From: Jimgerdemannia flammicorona
Lineage: Eukaryota > Mucoromycota > Endogonomycetes > Endogonales > Endogonaceae
Assembly: GCA_003990745.1 (NCBI GenBank)
Contig: RBNI01000466.1
Span: forward strand, 1-30,839
Direction of reading: 5' to 3'
Length of the DNA stretch: 30,839 nt
A program made the translations under genes and the position numbers. The notes below the pieces were generated by a model. That model searched no databases. It saw nothing but the letters and a program-made list of their open reading frames with translations, and was not told the DNA's origin. Of the stretch, positions 1 through 12,219 are shown in pieces; the stretch's first letter is position 1; each line of letters begins with the position of its first letter.

Positions 1-850
1 TTTTTCACCTAACTAAAATCTAAATACATGAAAATGTCCTCATGCCACAGCAGCAGCTAGCAGCTCAGAAGGAATCAGATCCAGAGGGTCCTGGGATCCC
101 CCAACCCACTCTCTCCTTTTACCTCAACCTCTTTGCTGTCCAGATATTCTCACCCAATTCCAACCTTCTGCCTCATACCTCTTTTCTTTAGTATCAATCA
201 ACTCTGACTCTCCATTACTACCTATAACACTTTTCTAGATATACCTCTCTTACTCCTCTTCCTCTGATATATACCACTAACTCTGTACTATCTCTCTCAT
301 TAATCACTACTAATACTCTACTAACTCCCTATCATCTATCTATTACTCTCTCTTAAATACTTATTATCAATATAGAGCCATTATTACTCAGAGTTCCAAA
401 ATTCTTCCCAGTTCTCCTCAGACATTCTCCATATATCCTACTAATCTCTAATAGATAGTTATCTCTAATATCTCTCTTACTCTCTAATATTTCTCTCTAT
501 AAAACTCCTTTAAGTATCTCTAGTAACTTTTTACTCTCTGATATCTAACTAACTTTATTATATTATATATATTTCTGTTACATATATTTCAATATATATT
601 CATCTTATTCTATATATTAATATTATATTTCTCCTTAAGGATTACTATTATATTATTCAATATCTGAAAATACTAGCTTATACAATTATTAGACCAAAGT
701 TATATTTTTTTTCTTTAATATCAAACTTCTATCACTTCACTGATAATCTCTCTATAAACTCTATTCTTATCTACTCTATAGTTATCTCTAAATAATAAAC
801 TTTTAATATCAGGAAATAAAAATCAGTTTATATTTACAAGTTTATATCAA
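1..850. other. Pyrimidine-rich to AT-rich stretch without a recognisable gene
   Basis: No convincing coding region is visible on either strand. The first 120 bases are compositionally fairly balanced. About 120-540 is strikingly rich in C and T on the + strand with few G, after which the sequence becomes plain AT-rich. CpG is essentially absent. This is what an old mutated repeat would look like, but I could not match it to any of the element families to the right. The window opens with a short T run, which could be the tail of a - strand retroelement cut by the window edge; that is only a guess. Confidence 0.5.
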
Positions 851-1167
851 GTTTATATTATAAAATATAGTTCAGATCTGTAGTTGTTTAAGTTTATATT
901 ATAGATATTTAGTTCATATAACTGCATTTTTTGCCTCATTAAGAAATAAAATTCAGTTCATATTTTTTTAGTTTGTATTTATAGCTGTTCAAGTTTATAT
1001 TATAAAATATAGTTCAGTAATAGTTAACTTAGTTTATATAACTATGGTTTCTATCTCTATAAAAATATAAAATTACATAGTTTATATTTATGAGTTTGTA
1101 TCTATAACTTTTTAGTTCATATTATAAAATATAGTTTTGATCTATAGCTATTTGAGTTTATATATAT
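851..1167. repeat. Degenerate tandem repeat, about three units of 122-142 bp
   Basis: A 20-base word beginning GTTTATATTATAAAATATAG starts at 851, recurs from 993, and returns with one change at 1115. Each copy is followed by similar TTCAG / GTTTATAT / AACTAT words, giving spacings of 142 and 122 bases. The last unit runs into the first base of the E1 5' LTR. The units are AT-rich and diverged, so the array is old or mutated. No function is evident. Confidence 0.6.
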
Positions 1168-1655
1168 TGTAATAGCTGATCTGAATTAGGAATATAAATC
1201 AGAAGAATAGATATTTGATCATAATATCTAAATCTGATTCTTAAATATAATATAGCCTTATAAATAGTAGTTATTTTACAAATGTAGAAACTTTAACAAA
1301 TGTTAAAATTTCACATATCAAGATTTCACAAATGTTAAATCTTGACAATTATTAAAATTTCACAGATATCAAGGATCCACACTTGTAAAAAGTAACTTAC
1401 AAAAAACATAGTCATAACTTAGCTACATTATAGCTAGCAAACTTATATAAATATCTCAGTATCTAGAGTAAATAAACCTCAGATCAAAATAGTTCAAAGC
1501 AAAGAGAAAGCAAGAGAACTAGTAAGCCTGGGGGCAGATATACTTTAAACTTATCTATTCTTATATCCTGAGGACTTTACAGAGTCAAAGAAGATCAAGT
1601 TTTCAAGATACAGAAATCTGACATACTTACACAGTTATGTATCCACTATGTTACA
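1168..1655 (+). repeat. E1 5' LTR (488 bp)
   Basis: It begins TGTAATAGCTGATC and ends CTATGTTACA, which are mutated equivalents of the E3 LTR ends (TGTGACAGTTGATC and CTACGTTACA in sense orientation). Internal words of the E3 LTR recur in order, including the TATA-like CTTATAAATAG and a GAGTAAATAAACCTC block holding an AATAAA. The interior begins ACTTGGTGCTTATTGG, parallel to ACTTAGTGCCTATTGG in E3. This is the primer-binding region, but I could not assign a tRNA. Confidence 0.85.
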
Positions 1656-1769
1656 ACTTGGTGCTTATTGGTTGATAATTCAAAATAAATCCCTCACTTT
1701 CAAACTAAATAATGAACAACTACTACTACTCAAATAATCACTCAAACTAAACCAAGACATCTAGATAAG

Positions 1770-2698
1770 ATAGATATGAGACCACTAGTATTTTATAAAT
1801 ATATATACTTCAGATGAATCAATCATTACCTTTATTGATGATTTCAAACAGTATGCTGCAATAAGAACTCTAACAGCTAGACAACAAGTAGCCCTTATGC
1901 TTTTCAGTCTCTGAGATCTTGTAAAAGTAGCATTTATAGCTATAATCTATATAGGAAATAATAATGATACTGTGCTGATAGTATAGAAGACCTAGCTCTG
2001 AGCCATCTACTATATAGACAAGATCAAGTATATAAGTCCTGAAGGATCAGCTCAATATAATATACTAAGGAATGAGTGAGGATCCAAATATATTTTATAT
2101 CAGAATCTGATATTAGACAATCCTTGCAGATTATACTGATACTATCTAAGACTAAGTAGCTAAAGTAATCTTTATGAAGAGAGTTCACCCAGAGATAGCT
2201 ATAGTTATCTGCTTATCATTAGTAGTCCTGGATTTAATATAGAAGGTCATCTATGCTCAGTAATACTGAATAGACAGACATCTATAAGACTATATAATGG
2301 AAAGTATTACTGGAGTTAGAATTGAAGTACCTAAGATAATCAGAGTAATCTCTACTATAGTGATCAATTGAAATATACCTCAATCAAGAGCTACTGAGTA
2401 GCAGAGAAACAGTGATCCTATGGAGAAACTAGTTAAGAAGTTTGCTGAAATAACTGCCTACTTAGGAGATGTGATAAAGGAAATTAGATAAAGAGATTGC
2501 TGTCTAGTTCAGAAGTTTGCTGCTATCTCAGATAAGAAGAGAGATATCTGCTATACCTGTGGAGAAGAAGACCATTACTTATATAAATATATGAGTAAAA
2601 CCAAACATAAGGCTCAGTTAAGCAATGCTACTTAAAATAGGAAACAGGCCAATACTATTATCTTTGAAGAAATTGAAGAATCTGATGAAGAAGAATGA
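1770..2698 (+). pseudogene. gag: E1 Gag relic
   Basis: Reading from the mutated initiator (ATA at 1770, ATG in E3) gives the same Gag as E3, with many substitutions and internal TAG/TGA codons. The zinc knuckle is at about 2549-2590: C-Y-T-C-G-E-E-D-H is followed by a tyrosine where the fourth ligand, a cysteine, should be. The frame ends at TGA 2696-2698, exactly where E3 has TAG. Both fit independent mutation of one TGG codon, so Gag and Pol were probably one open frame in the ancestor. Not functional. Confidence 0.85.
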
Positions 2699-4260
2699 GA
2701 GATCTATCTTATACAGACTACCAAGAAGGATGTTTATAAGAAATCCTACAAGAGACCACCAGAGAGATCTAAAAAAAACTCAGTGAAGAAACAGATGGAA
2801 ACTGCTACAGAAAGCTAAGTTAAAGAAATGAATCAAGATATAGAGTTAGAACAGACTGTTCAAGATATTATTCAAGAAACTACCCTGGTCAATAAAGGAG
2901 AAAAAGAGAAGAAGCTCTACAAAACTAAGACCAAATATGATATTTTCAAAGACCTCAGCCAACAAAAGATCAATGTAACCTTTGGCTAATTGGCAGAAAT
3001 CCCTACATTCAAATAATAAATAAGATATGGACTTGTCAAGATAATTAAGAAGCAAGGTTGGAAAATAATCAAGGCCAACAATGTTCAAGAAGACTTAAGA
3101 GAAGAAAGTGAAGACAATCACAAGACCTCTGTCTATACAATCTGTCAAATTGAAGATAGAATCTTCAAGGCCATTATTGATACTAGAGCTAGAGAATGTC
3201 TTCTCAGTAAGAAAGTAGCAGATCACCTAGGTTAGGAGGTTGAAGAAGCAACCAAGTTAGTATTTATTATAGTAGATGAGATAAGAGTCACATCTCTGAG
3301 AAAGATCTGAGATATTTCCATTAAGTTTAGAGAAGCAATCATCCTAGTAGATATAATTATAACTAATACAACCAACTATAACATCCTCACTGGCAACTAG
3401 TGGCTTTATAAAGCCAGAGCAATAATTAATCTAAATGTCCAGAAGATGTAGATTATCTACCAAAGATAAAAGAATTAATATCAATAAAGGTGTACTCTCT
3501 GAAATGAAGAAAGAAGAAAGTGAGCAAGAAGAAGTCTATATAGTAACTATTCAGAAAAAGAAGAAGAAAGTTAGATAGATAAGCAAAGAAGAATAGTGTA
3601 AGAGAATCATTGAAGGATATATATTATTATAAGAAGTCTGCCCTCATAGAATCAAGATGTACTATATAGAGCATATCAATAATTGCTACTAGTATATCAG
3701 TAAAATCAAGAAGATCTATCATGAAAGAAGACAGAAGACTCTCAAGAAACAAGAAAGAGAAAAAAAGAAGAAAGAAGAGGATGATGAACAACTGGCTCTC
3801 CTAGAAGATAGTGATGATAAAGAAGAAATCAAGGTCAAGATTTAAAGGATCTACTCTGATGTAGTTCTACCAGAATATAATAGCTAGAATGAATATTACT
3901 ATAGTAGAAGAAACTGTACTAGAGTCCCAGACAACTACTCTACTTGCAACTTGTCTGAAGATAACTATTTCAAAAGACCATATTGGAATTCTTAAGACAA
4001 AAAGCAGTCTGGCTAGGAGTGAGATTACTATTGAAGGAGGAGTTATTGATTTAGATTATATTGAAGAAATACTACTCATTGTTAAGAACCAAAATCCTAC
4101 AATCTCATTCCCAATTAAGAAGAAGTACTAACTGGCACAGATATTGATCTTCCTAGTCCTATAGCTAAAGATTATAGAAGTTAAGAAATTGGAGAAAACA
4201 AAGAGAGAAATAAAGAATTTGGATCCACTGAAATAGAAGTACCAAAATTACTGAACTAGA
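2699..4260 (+). pseudogene. E1 protease and dUTPase relic
   Basis: The retroviral-type aspartic protease active site at 3179-3187 reads Asp-Thr-Arg where E3 has Asp-Thr-Gly, a G-to-A change that would inactivate it. The dUTPase-like domain lies at about 3840-4230. Its central part (3889-4131) is still open for 80 codons and shows KTKSSLAR (motif 2) and GGVIDLDYIEEI (motif 3). Motif 5 reads E-F-G-S-T in a shifted frame, closer to the family consensus GFGST than the G-F-R-S-T of E3. Several stops (after protease strand 'EKI' and twice after 'KKV') fall at the same codons as in E3. Confidence 0.8.
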
Positions 4261-4309
4261 TTACAAAAAGGAGAAAAGCACAAGTAAGTACAGCTATATT
4301 ATTGGAAAT

Positions 4310-5760
4310 GAATTCTAACTCAAAAAAGAACTCAAGAAGATACTCTATGAATTTGAGAATATTTTGGTCACAGATTTCAAAAATATCAAAGAAAAGACAC
4401 CATACTACTACTATGATATAGATATAGGGGACACTAAATCAATCTATTAAAAAGCAAGACCAATTCTACCAGCCTACCAAAAATAGCTCAGAGAAGAAAT
4501 CAAGCAAATATGTAGAAGAAGCTAGTATTATTAAAAAAGCCAGTAGATCTTGAGCTTCACCAGTTATACTAGCTCTAAAGAAAGAAAGCAAGCCAGGAGA
4601 ATTTATTCCAAGGCTCTGCACCAATTACAGAAAGCTCAATATAGTTACTAAGAAGGATTATCAACTACTGTTTCTAATTAGTGACATCCTTATAACTTTA
4701 GGAGACAAAGCACAGTATTATAGTTCTTTAGACTTATATTTAGGATTATATCAAATTGGCCTCACAGAAGCAGTAAGTGAGAAGTCAGCTTTCATCACTC
4801 TAGATAGAACCTATATCTATCTGCAAATGTTATTTGAAATGTATAATATACTAGCAAGTTTCTAGTAAATGATGAACAAAATATTCTGCTATGATATAGG
4901 AAGATGGATGATAGTTTGGATGATATTATCATCTACAGCAAGATACCAGAAGAATATCTACAGTATATCCAGCAGATGATAAAGAAGCTAAAAAAGCATG
5001 GTCTATACATTAAGTCCAAAAAGTGTAAGTCTGTAGAAATTGAGATCTCCTATCTAGATCATATTATTAACTGAGATGGAATATATATAGACTCTCTTAA
5101 GATATAAGTAGTAGTAGTATATCCAAGGTCCACTACTATTACTGAAGCTCAAGCCTTCATGAGACTCACCTTATATTACTATAGATTTATCAAAAGATTC
5201 TCCAATATCACAGACCTAATCTATAAACTCAATAAGAAAGATATCAAGTTTCAATAAACTGGCAGGTAACAAAAAGCATTTGATGAGCTCAATATCAGGC
5301 TGACCCAAGCACCCATTCTCAGAAGACCTAATTAGACTTAAGAATTTATTCTATAGATAGATATCAGCATATAAGGACTAGAAGTAGTTCTGACTTAGAA
5401 GAAAGATAAAGTAGAGTATATCATTATATATCTCAGCCAAAGAACCTAAGGAGCTGAAAAAGAATATGAATTCTGTAAGTTGGAATATCTTACAGTTATC
5501 TAAGCTATAGAAAAGTTTTACTACTATCTTGCCAGAAGACACTTTACCATCTAGATAGACTATTCAGCTCTTATCTAGCTACTGACTACTAGACAATCTA
5601 AAGAAATCTATACTAGATAGATTATGAAGTTGCAAGCCTATGACATAACCATAGTATACTATCTTGGAAGAACTAATGCCAATGCAGATGCCCTCTCACA
5701 GATATTCTGAAGGACCCTCAACCAATAAACCAATTATGAATAAGGAGCTCTACTACAGAA
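4310..5760 (+). pseudogene. E1 reverse transcriptase and RNase H relic
   Basis: The region translates in pieces to the same RT/RNase H as E3, from the pre-RT 'HYHHDVDTGDTEPIYQKARP' block (mutated here) to the 'NANADALS' end of RNase H at about 5700. Around 4910-4925 the catalytic loop retains Asp-Asp codons, but 4 bases are missing just before them relative to E3, which breaks the frame. Many TAG/TAA codons stand for Gln and Trp. The change from the RNase H frame to the integrase frame (+1) occurs just after ADALS, as in E3. Confidence 0.8.
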
Positions 5761-6950
5761 TTATCACCTATCTGGGACAGCAAAAGATACCCCAATATCT
5801 AGAAGAATAGATATAAATAATTATTAACAGAATATAAAAATAATTCAAAACCAATAAAGAAATATTGAAGAAAGAAAAGCTACTAGTTATACCTAAATAC
5901 AAGAAGGAGTAAGTAATGAAATTAGTATACAAACTTAGTTATCTAGGAGGAATAAATACCTATGATAAGGCAAGAAGAACAATGTGATAGCCAGAAATAG
6001 AGAAAAACATTAGATAATTTGTCAAGATCTGTAACAAATATTAAAAACAGAAATAAGATTAATGAAATCAGACCCCAGGATTAGTATACATATATAAAAC
6101 TAGTACCTTTTGCCCATATAGTAATATATATAATTAGCTCCCTACTCTTGACTTTGACTGATAACTGATATATTATTATCATTATAGACCTTTTTACAAA
6201 ATGAATAGAAGCAGGACCTCTTAAAGAAGTCAATATATAGTCAATTACCAATTTCTTCTATAAAGAAATCATTAGCTAATTTAAGACTCTAATATAAGTA
6301 ACTATAGATAGAGGAACAGAATTTGTAAACCAATTCTTTGAGGTTCTCTATAAAAAGTACAAGATCTAGTATATTTAGACTATAGCCTATCATCCTTAGG
6401 AAAATAGATAATTAGAAAGAACAAATAAGACTCTCAAGAATATCATTACTAAAATCTATAATAATTATGAAAACTGAGACCACTATCTGCCAATAGCATT
6501 ATCTGCTCTCTAAGATATCTAATCATAAAGTATTCATTTTACTCCTTAGGAGATATTGTTCAGAGAAGAAAGTTACAAGAAATCCTATTATCCAATAGAG
6601 ATACCATATAGAAATATGTAGATATGGAGATATAGAGACTATACTAAATTAGAAAGAAGACTGAGAATTATATAACCAAGACACAGATACTATAATGGAA
6701 TAATGTAAAAAAGATTTATAAGTTCTTAGAGATTATTAATATAGAAGACAAAGTTCTAGTATATTAGAACATAGTAGAAGCTTTATGGTTATGGAAACTA
6801 GAACCTAAGTAGGAAGAACCTTACCTTGTACAAGATATAAAAAGAACTACCTTTTGGCTATAAAAACTCTCAGACACAATTATCTCTGCTACCATTCATT
6901 GAAACTGACCCAAGAAGTATTATAGCTAACTAATAAAGTACTACTACAGC
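5760..6950 (+). pseudogene. E1 integrase relic
   Basis: Reading after the +1 frame change gives 'NKELYYRII' and then a degraded HHCC zinc region and integrase core parallel to E3. 'TIDRGTEFVNQFF' (E3: TTDRGTEFVNQFF) is clear at about 6300-6345, so the second catalytic Asp is present. The third catalytic region has become 'DN*KE' in outline. Stops and frame breaks are frequent. The C-terminal GPY/F-like block (E3: WEGPYLVQDI) is recognisable near 6810-6840. Confidence 0.78.
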
Positions 6951-6989
6951 TCTCAAGATCAGTAGTACTATACAATAAGCTATAGAAAG

Positions 6990-7385
6990 ACAATGGTGTA
7001 CCACCAAGCCACTTACAATAGAGGAATTCTTTGATAGTATCCAAAGTATAGTACAGATATACTTGTCCTGAATCTTATATTTCAAGGCCTATCAGAACTG
7101 GACCAAGTTTCAAGAATACTTCAAGTTGAAATAACTACTGAATTCGCAGCTAGAGATGAGAAAAGAAGACTGGATCAGAGAGTGCCAGCTCTCTTACACT
7201 CAGATCACTATTGCTAAATAAGTAAATAAGTTGTTTAAAGATGATGAGCCAGCCTTAGCTCACTTTTGAGAAGTAGTTCCAAGAGACTTTGGATATATTA
7301 AGAGATACTCTTGGAAGAATATAATGATACAAATTACATAGTATAAGAAGATATAACTTATAGAAGCTTAGAAGTTTGAATAAGA
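6990..7385 (+). pseudogene. E1 copy of the post-integrase ORF (ORF3 relic)
   Basis: From about 7000 a frame reads 'TIEEFFDSIQSIVQ', then 'KAYQNWTKFQEYFKLK', 'DWIRECQLSYTQITIAK' and 'KLFKDDEPALAHF', matching the E3 extra ORF nearly residue for residue with stops inserted. The start codon ATG of E3 is ATA here. The match shows the extra ORF is an old constituent of the family. It resembles no domain I know; it is not a chromodomain. It ends about 35 bases before the polypurine tract (around 7411-7420) and the 3' LTR. Confidence 0.75.
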
Positions 7386-7420
7386 GATTTTAGAGACAAA
7401 TTACCTATTTAGGAGGAAGT

Positions 7421-7511
7421 TGTGATGACCAATCTGGATTAAGAACATAAATCAGAAGAATAGACATTTGATTGTAGTATCTGAATCTAATTCCCAAATA
7501 CATACATATAG
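7421..7511 (+). repeat. E1 3' LTR, first fragment (left of E2)
   Basis: After a purine run (AGGAGGAAGT) the LTR starts TGTGATGACCAATCTGGATT, matching the E3 LTR start TGTGACAGTTGATCCGAATT. After 91 bases the match stops at ...CATATAG, where E2 begins. The next part of the LTR resumes at 18681 with ATAGTATAGCCTTAT. The ATAG on both sides (7508-7511 and 18681-18684) is the likely 4-bp target duplication of E2. Confidence 0.85.
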
Positions 7512-8702
7512 TATAACATATCTGGCTCAATAGAGACAAATTACAAGGTGGGGATTAATGTAGTTTGGCTTAAGTCCTCAGTTACTTTGTCAAAAAGTAA
7601 CAAAATATTCTAAGTTTCCTGAGGTTCTTAGTATTTAGTAGTATAATAGTCAAAGCTGAATATCTGCAAGCAAATTTCTTATTGAGATAAGTTCTTGGAT
7701 ATAGTAGTGATTTTGTATATGATATGGGCATTCTCCAAAAGTATGCAATTTCTACATAATGATCTCTTGTATAGTGCAACAATCTCTGTATAGTATAGTA
7801 GGTTCCTTATATATGATAATCTTGTAATTTGGTGGTTTCCTTATGTAATTTTTGCATGACAATCTCTATATAGCATGATGATCTCCTGAATCAGACTTAC
7901 TGAAAATAATACTCAGATGGTGCAGATTCTTTTTAGGCCAGACTCACTGAGAATGAGTGAATAACTTAGGTGTTATGGATAACTCAGGTAACTTAGATAT
8001 TATGGATTCTTTTTAATCAGTGGCTTCTCTGAGAATGTAGATAACTTAAAAACAGCAGATAATATAGATTCTTCTGAACTGGTAGACTTCTTAAATAATA
8101 ACTTGAATTCTCTTTCTTGGCAAAGTTACATTAAGACTAGTTTCATTTGTATAAATAAGTTTACTGTGAAGTTGTATCAACAGACTGACTTTGTGCAAGA
8201 TGGTGGACTTCTTTTTGAAAATGACAATGAAGTTCTTCACTTAAACTTCTGGCAGATTTCTTGGATTCTTCAGACTTATCTGACAAGTGAACTAAAAATG
8301 TAACAAACTCTTCTTTGTATCAAAAAGTGGACTGGAGTGGAGAAAAGAGACCAATGCTCAATCTTTAGATGCTTCTTTAGTTTGCTTCAACTTTTCAGAC
8401 TGAGGTTTATTCACTCTTATCTCTGAGGTATTTTATATAGTTGTAGTTATTACTGGTTACTATATTGCTAACTATAGATTGCTATCTATGGTAAGTGTTC
8501 CTGGAGGGTACAGTATATCCACTAGATATGGTATATCTACTCAGTATAGTGTATCCACTCAGTATAGGTAAATATACTATTTCTGATATCTCTGGCTAAT
8601 TATACAAGTTGGTACAGTAAAGCAGTCTTGATTGCTTAGTATACTAGATATGGTATATGGCTAATTTATGAATTTAGTGATATAATTCTACTGCTTATCA
8701 CA
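7512..8702 (-). repeat. E2 3' LTR (about 1.19 kb)
   Basis: It aligns along its whole length with 17505-18680. Examples are TATAACATATCTGGCTC at the left end against TATAATATATCTGGCTC, and CTGCTTATCACA at the right end against CTGCTCATCACA. Differences are mostly transitions with a few small gaps. In sense (- strand) it starts TGTGATAAGCAG directly after the polypurine tract. Short ORFs within it have no recognisable product and are taken as chance. Confidence 0.87.
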
Positions 8703-8714
8703 TCAGTCCCCACT
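8703..8714 (-). other. E2 polypurine tract
   Basis: On the - strand the 12 bases AGTGGGGACTGA abut the TGTGAT that opens the 3' LTR. This position is where the plus-strand primer of an LTR retrotransposon is expected. It fixes the element orientation as - strand, in agreement with the coding domains. Confidence 0.7.
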
Positions 8715-8739
8715 AAAGAATAGCCTGCCCTCAGACAAT

Positions 8740-9250
8740 TCTTTAGTAATCATTCCAATATACATAAGTATCTTCAATATCAATACCTGAACTGGTATCT
8801 TTATTTAGATTAGAGTCACTTTACTTGACAGGTTCTTCTTCTTCCTCTTGGAATAGGATCTCAACATGGTTGATGATACTTCAATAGATGGCAGAATTCA
8901 TATTTTATATATCATTCAGAGAGAATTGTATCTGTATTAGGGCTGGGACATTTTATTTATAAATGGTGTACAATCTGTCTATAGCAGTGGTATTTTTTCA
9001 GATGAGACCAGCAGAGTTTCTGATGTAGATTAGGTCTGCTACTAGAAGGTTCTGCAACTGTTCTCTAATTGTATAGTAGGTACATATGTAGCTGGTGGAC
9101 TTGCAGTAAATATCTGGCCAGGGTGATATTCTCCTAATAGGTCTGGATTTACTGAAGGGGGTTTCCATTGACTAGTCAGAATTGTAGAAGAAGAACTAAG
9201 AGTAATTGGAATGAACTCAAGATAAGAATCTAGAGGCAATTGTCAATTCT
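8740..9250 (-). pseudogene. E2 C-terminal extension after integrase
   Basis: The integrase frame continues past 'SYYEPEN' and a stop that replaces Trp or Gln into a Ser/Pro-rich stretch (65 codons open at 9042-9239, beginning PLDSYLEFIPITLSSSST). Further residues follow, interrupted by stops, including an acidic run FQEEEEEPVK near 8820-8850. Together this is an extension of roughly 160-170 residues between integrase and the polypurine tract. It has no similarity I can see to the E1/E3 extra ORF and no chromodomain signature. Function unknown. Confidence 0.55.
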
Positions 9251-10340
9251 CTGGTTCATAGTAGGAGAGGTATATCTTAAGATGGTTGATGTATACTGGT
9301 GTCTTGAAGGTTTGTCTATCTATGCTTCTTAAATAGATACTGGTTCCTTTGATATTGTGTACAAGATAAGATCCTTCCTACTTGGACTTCAGTTTGGTAG
9401 CAAAATTCATTTTAATCATACTTCTCCAAACTAGTACTTGATCTTCAATCTCAATCTCCTGATCTTTTTGCTTCTGGTCATAGTACTTCTTTTGTCTTTC
9501 TTAAGCTTTGATAATCTGAGCTCAGGCTTAATTATGTAACTATTCTGTCTTCCTGAGGAGGTCTCCAAGATTCTCATGATCAGTAGTTCTGGTTTTCTTA
9601 GCAAACATTATTTCAAATAACTTTTATTTGATAGAGGCTATAGGGGTATTCTAAATTTCCCATAGAATCTCAGGTAAGTAAAGATCCTAGTTGATAGGAT
9701 TAACTTGGGCAAGTTCTTTCTTAATGGTCTGGTTCATTCTTTCTGTCATGTCATTGATCTGGGGGTAATATGATGTAGTCCATTTGAGGTAGATCTTGTG
9801 AATTCAGATATAACTTATGATTATATTATTGATAAATTCTGTATCTTGATCAGAGATAAGTTCTTCTAGAGGTTCATATCTGAGTGTGAGTTTATAGAGA
9901 AGGCCTACAATGATTAAGATATCTGCAATTTCTATTTGAAAAGCCTTGGCCCACTTGGTCAGATATTCCATAAATATAAGAATGTACTTATTTCTTCTTG
10001 ATGTAACTAATAGGGGTCCAATTATATCTACTTCTTATCTCTGAAAGATATTGTCTAGTGGTATGATTGGTTGTAGTGGTGCTTGATGATTCTTCCTTTC
10101 TTGGTACTTCTGGTAGATGTTATATTTCTTAAGTATATCCTGGACTTATGTTCTGGGATTGGGCCAATGTTGGTATATTGTTCACAGCTTTTCTTCTATA
10201 TTCATCTATCCTTGGTGGGCTTTCTAATATTCTTTTCAGATGAGGTCTTCTTATATCTTGATGGTCTGAGGGACTTCCTTTAGGGTATAGTTCCTCAGTA
10301 TATCCTTCTTCTAGTTCATTAGAACTGGTGGAAAAGTATA
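9250..10340 (-). pseudogene. E2 integrase relic
   Basis: The catalytic triad of a DDE integrase is still readable. The first Asp is in VDIIGP (codon 10026-10028), the second in SDQDTEF (9849-9851) and the Glu in TERMNQT (9741-9743). The last two are separated by exactly 35 residues. The C-terminal part contains 'YDQKQKDQEIEIEDQVLVW' and an EGSYLVHNI block equivalent to GPY/F. Stops occur at former Trp/Gln/Arg codons. Integrase would insert element cDNA into the host chromosome; this copy cannot be made whole. Confidence 0.83.
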
Positions 10341-11800
10341 TCAATATTGTTATAAGCTTTTTCTGCTTTGTAGATAATGGTGATTTTGTAATCCTAGAGA
10401 ATAAGGATCCAGCAGGCTAGGATTCTGGTGGGTTCCTTACAGTTTAATAGCCATTTGAGGGCTATATAGTCTGTATTTAGGGTGAACTTTTTTCCAATAA
10501 GGTAATGCTTAAACAGAGTAACTGCCCATATGATTGTAAGGTATTCCAATTTGGTACTGCCATAGTTTATCTGCTGCTGATTGGTAGCTTGGCTTATATA
10601 AGCTATTATATAGTACTATTGGTCAGATCTTTCTTGGGCTAGAACTGCTTCCAAGCCATCTTTAGAAGTATCTATATATAAGATAAATGGCTTCTGTAGA
10701 TTGGGGCAGATAAGGATTGGTATTGTGGTTATGCGATACTTGAGTTCTTTAAAGACTTTCTCTTATGATTCTGTCCATTTATAAGGCACTTCTTTTTTGA
10801 GAAGAATTTAGATTGGAGCAGTGATTTGGGCAAAGTCCTTGATGAATCTTCTATAGTAGGATACTAGTATCAGAAATAATAGTATTTTCTTTGGAGTCTT
10901 AGATACTGGCCAATTGTTGATCTTCTCCATTTTCTTTAGATCTGCATGAGTTCTTTCTTTTAAAACTATAAATTCAAGAAATTCAAGTTTCTGTTTCCTG
11001 AAATAGTATTTCTTGGCATTGAGTCTCAGGTAGTTCTTACAGGTGAGCTTGAAGAATTCTTCTAGATAGTACAGATGTTTCTCAAAATTTGCTAAATAGA
11101 TATTGGAATTGTTCATATATACAATTAGACAGTAATAGATCAAGAGGGCATAGACTGAATTCATCATCCTCTGGAAGGTGGGAGGTGCATTGCAAAGTCC
11201 AAAGAGTATTCAGAGGTATTCAAATAGTTTTCCTAGAGCAAGGAAGGCTGTCTTTTGAATGTCTTTTGGATCCATGGAGATCTTGTAGAATCCTGTGAAA
11301 AGGTCCATACTGCTGAAGTATCTGGTATCTTGTAACTGATCCAAGAGGTTGTCAATTCTGGACAAAGAATAGGCATCCTTTTCAGTAACTGAATTGAGTT
11401 TTCTATAATCTATGCAGAGTCTCTATCCTCCTTTCTTTGGTACAAAAGTATAGGGCTGGCCCAAGGGCTAGTTGAGGGCCAGATGACTCCATTGTCTAAG
11501 AGTTCTTGAATATACTCCTTTTTGAATGTCTTTAAGTAATGGGGTATTCTATAGAGTTTCTGTCAGATGGGTGTTGTATTTCCTGTATTTATGCTGTTGT
11601 GATATGATGGGTTGTATGGCAGATTGCTATAATTGGTAGTGAAGATATCTTGATATTTGTTGAGGAGTTCTACTAGTTGTTGCCATTGCTGGGGTATCAA
11701 TTCTTCTCCAATATTGGTGGAAGGCTTCACTGTCTCCTGGATCACAGAGGGGTCTTTCCATTCTTCTGAGACCTTTTGCCATTTCCTGATAGGTTTAGTT
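10340..11800 (-). pseudogene. E2 reverse transcriptase and RNase H relic
   Basis: In sense, the pre-RT frame 11563-11745 leads into 'SINTGNTTPI', then 'GVI...SPWASP'-type, 'LCIDYRKLNSVT' and 'SSMDLFTGFYKI' blocks, interrupted by stops. The catalytic loop at 11108-11119 reads Tyr-Met-Asn-Asn where Gypsy RTs have Tyr-Val-Asp-Asp. Both aspartates have become Asn by G-to-A, so the enzyme is inactive. A 119-codon open stretch (10808-11167) covers the palm/thumb region. RNase H follows with recognisable 'ILY...DTSKDGLEAVLAQ'-type and 'DYIALKWLLN' blocks at 10430-10700. Confidence 0.83.
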
Positions 11801-11897
11801 TATAAACTTCTCTATGAGTTCAGTTGAGAAAAGGCACCAGATGTCCTATAATGATTCCTTTTAACAAGATAATGGTTTTCTAACTTTGGTTAATTGC

Positions 11898-12208
11898 TCA
11901 GGAGTATACTGGGTTCATCTTATTAGAGAATATATATTCTTCTATATCTAGATTTGGGATATCTTCATTAGGTTCAAAGAAGAGGTTTCTGGGGTCAGGT
12001 GGTGCAAAGATTTTGAAGGTGGTTTGCTCTCTGGGCTTTAGGATGAGATTTTTGTGCAGCTTAACTGGTTGGTAGTATATACACTTACTGGGGAACATTC
12101 CTCTTAAGGTAGTTGACTTAAAGGAGATAGACTTTCTTCTTATCTGAACTTCCAAATCCTTTGGCTTGTCTTGTTCCTTCAATCATTTTGGAGACTTCTT
12201 GTAGTTAT
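11898..12208 (-). pseudogene. E2 dUTPase motif 5 and downstream linker
   Basis: On the - strand immediately beyond the retro-insertion the translation reads IKIP, a stop in place of Gln, LQEVSK and then TRQAKGFGSSD at about 12140-12180. This is dUTPase motif 5 (consensus RGxxGFGSTG). A frame change follows, and a 94-codon open linker (11898-12182) leads toward RT. The linker is rich in Lys and Pro and has no recognised domain. The first residues of this segment continue the frame that stops at the insertion at 13438, so this is the separated end of the dUTPase domain. Confidence 0.75.
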
Positions 12209-12219
12209 GGGATCTTGAT
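12209..12219. repeat. Left target duplication of the 1.2-kb retro-insertion
   Basis: GGGATCTTGAT here corresponds to GGGTCTTGAT at 13438-13447, a one-base difference. The two copies bound a segment whose left end is a T25 tract. This is the arrangement left by target-primed reverse transcription of a polyadenylated RNA on the - strand. Confidence 0.7.
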
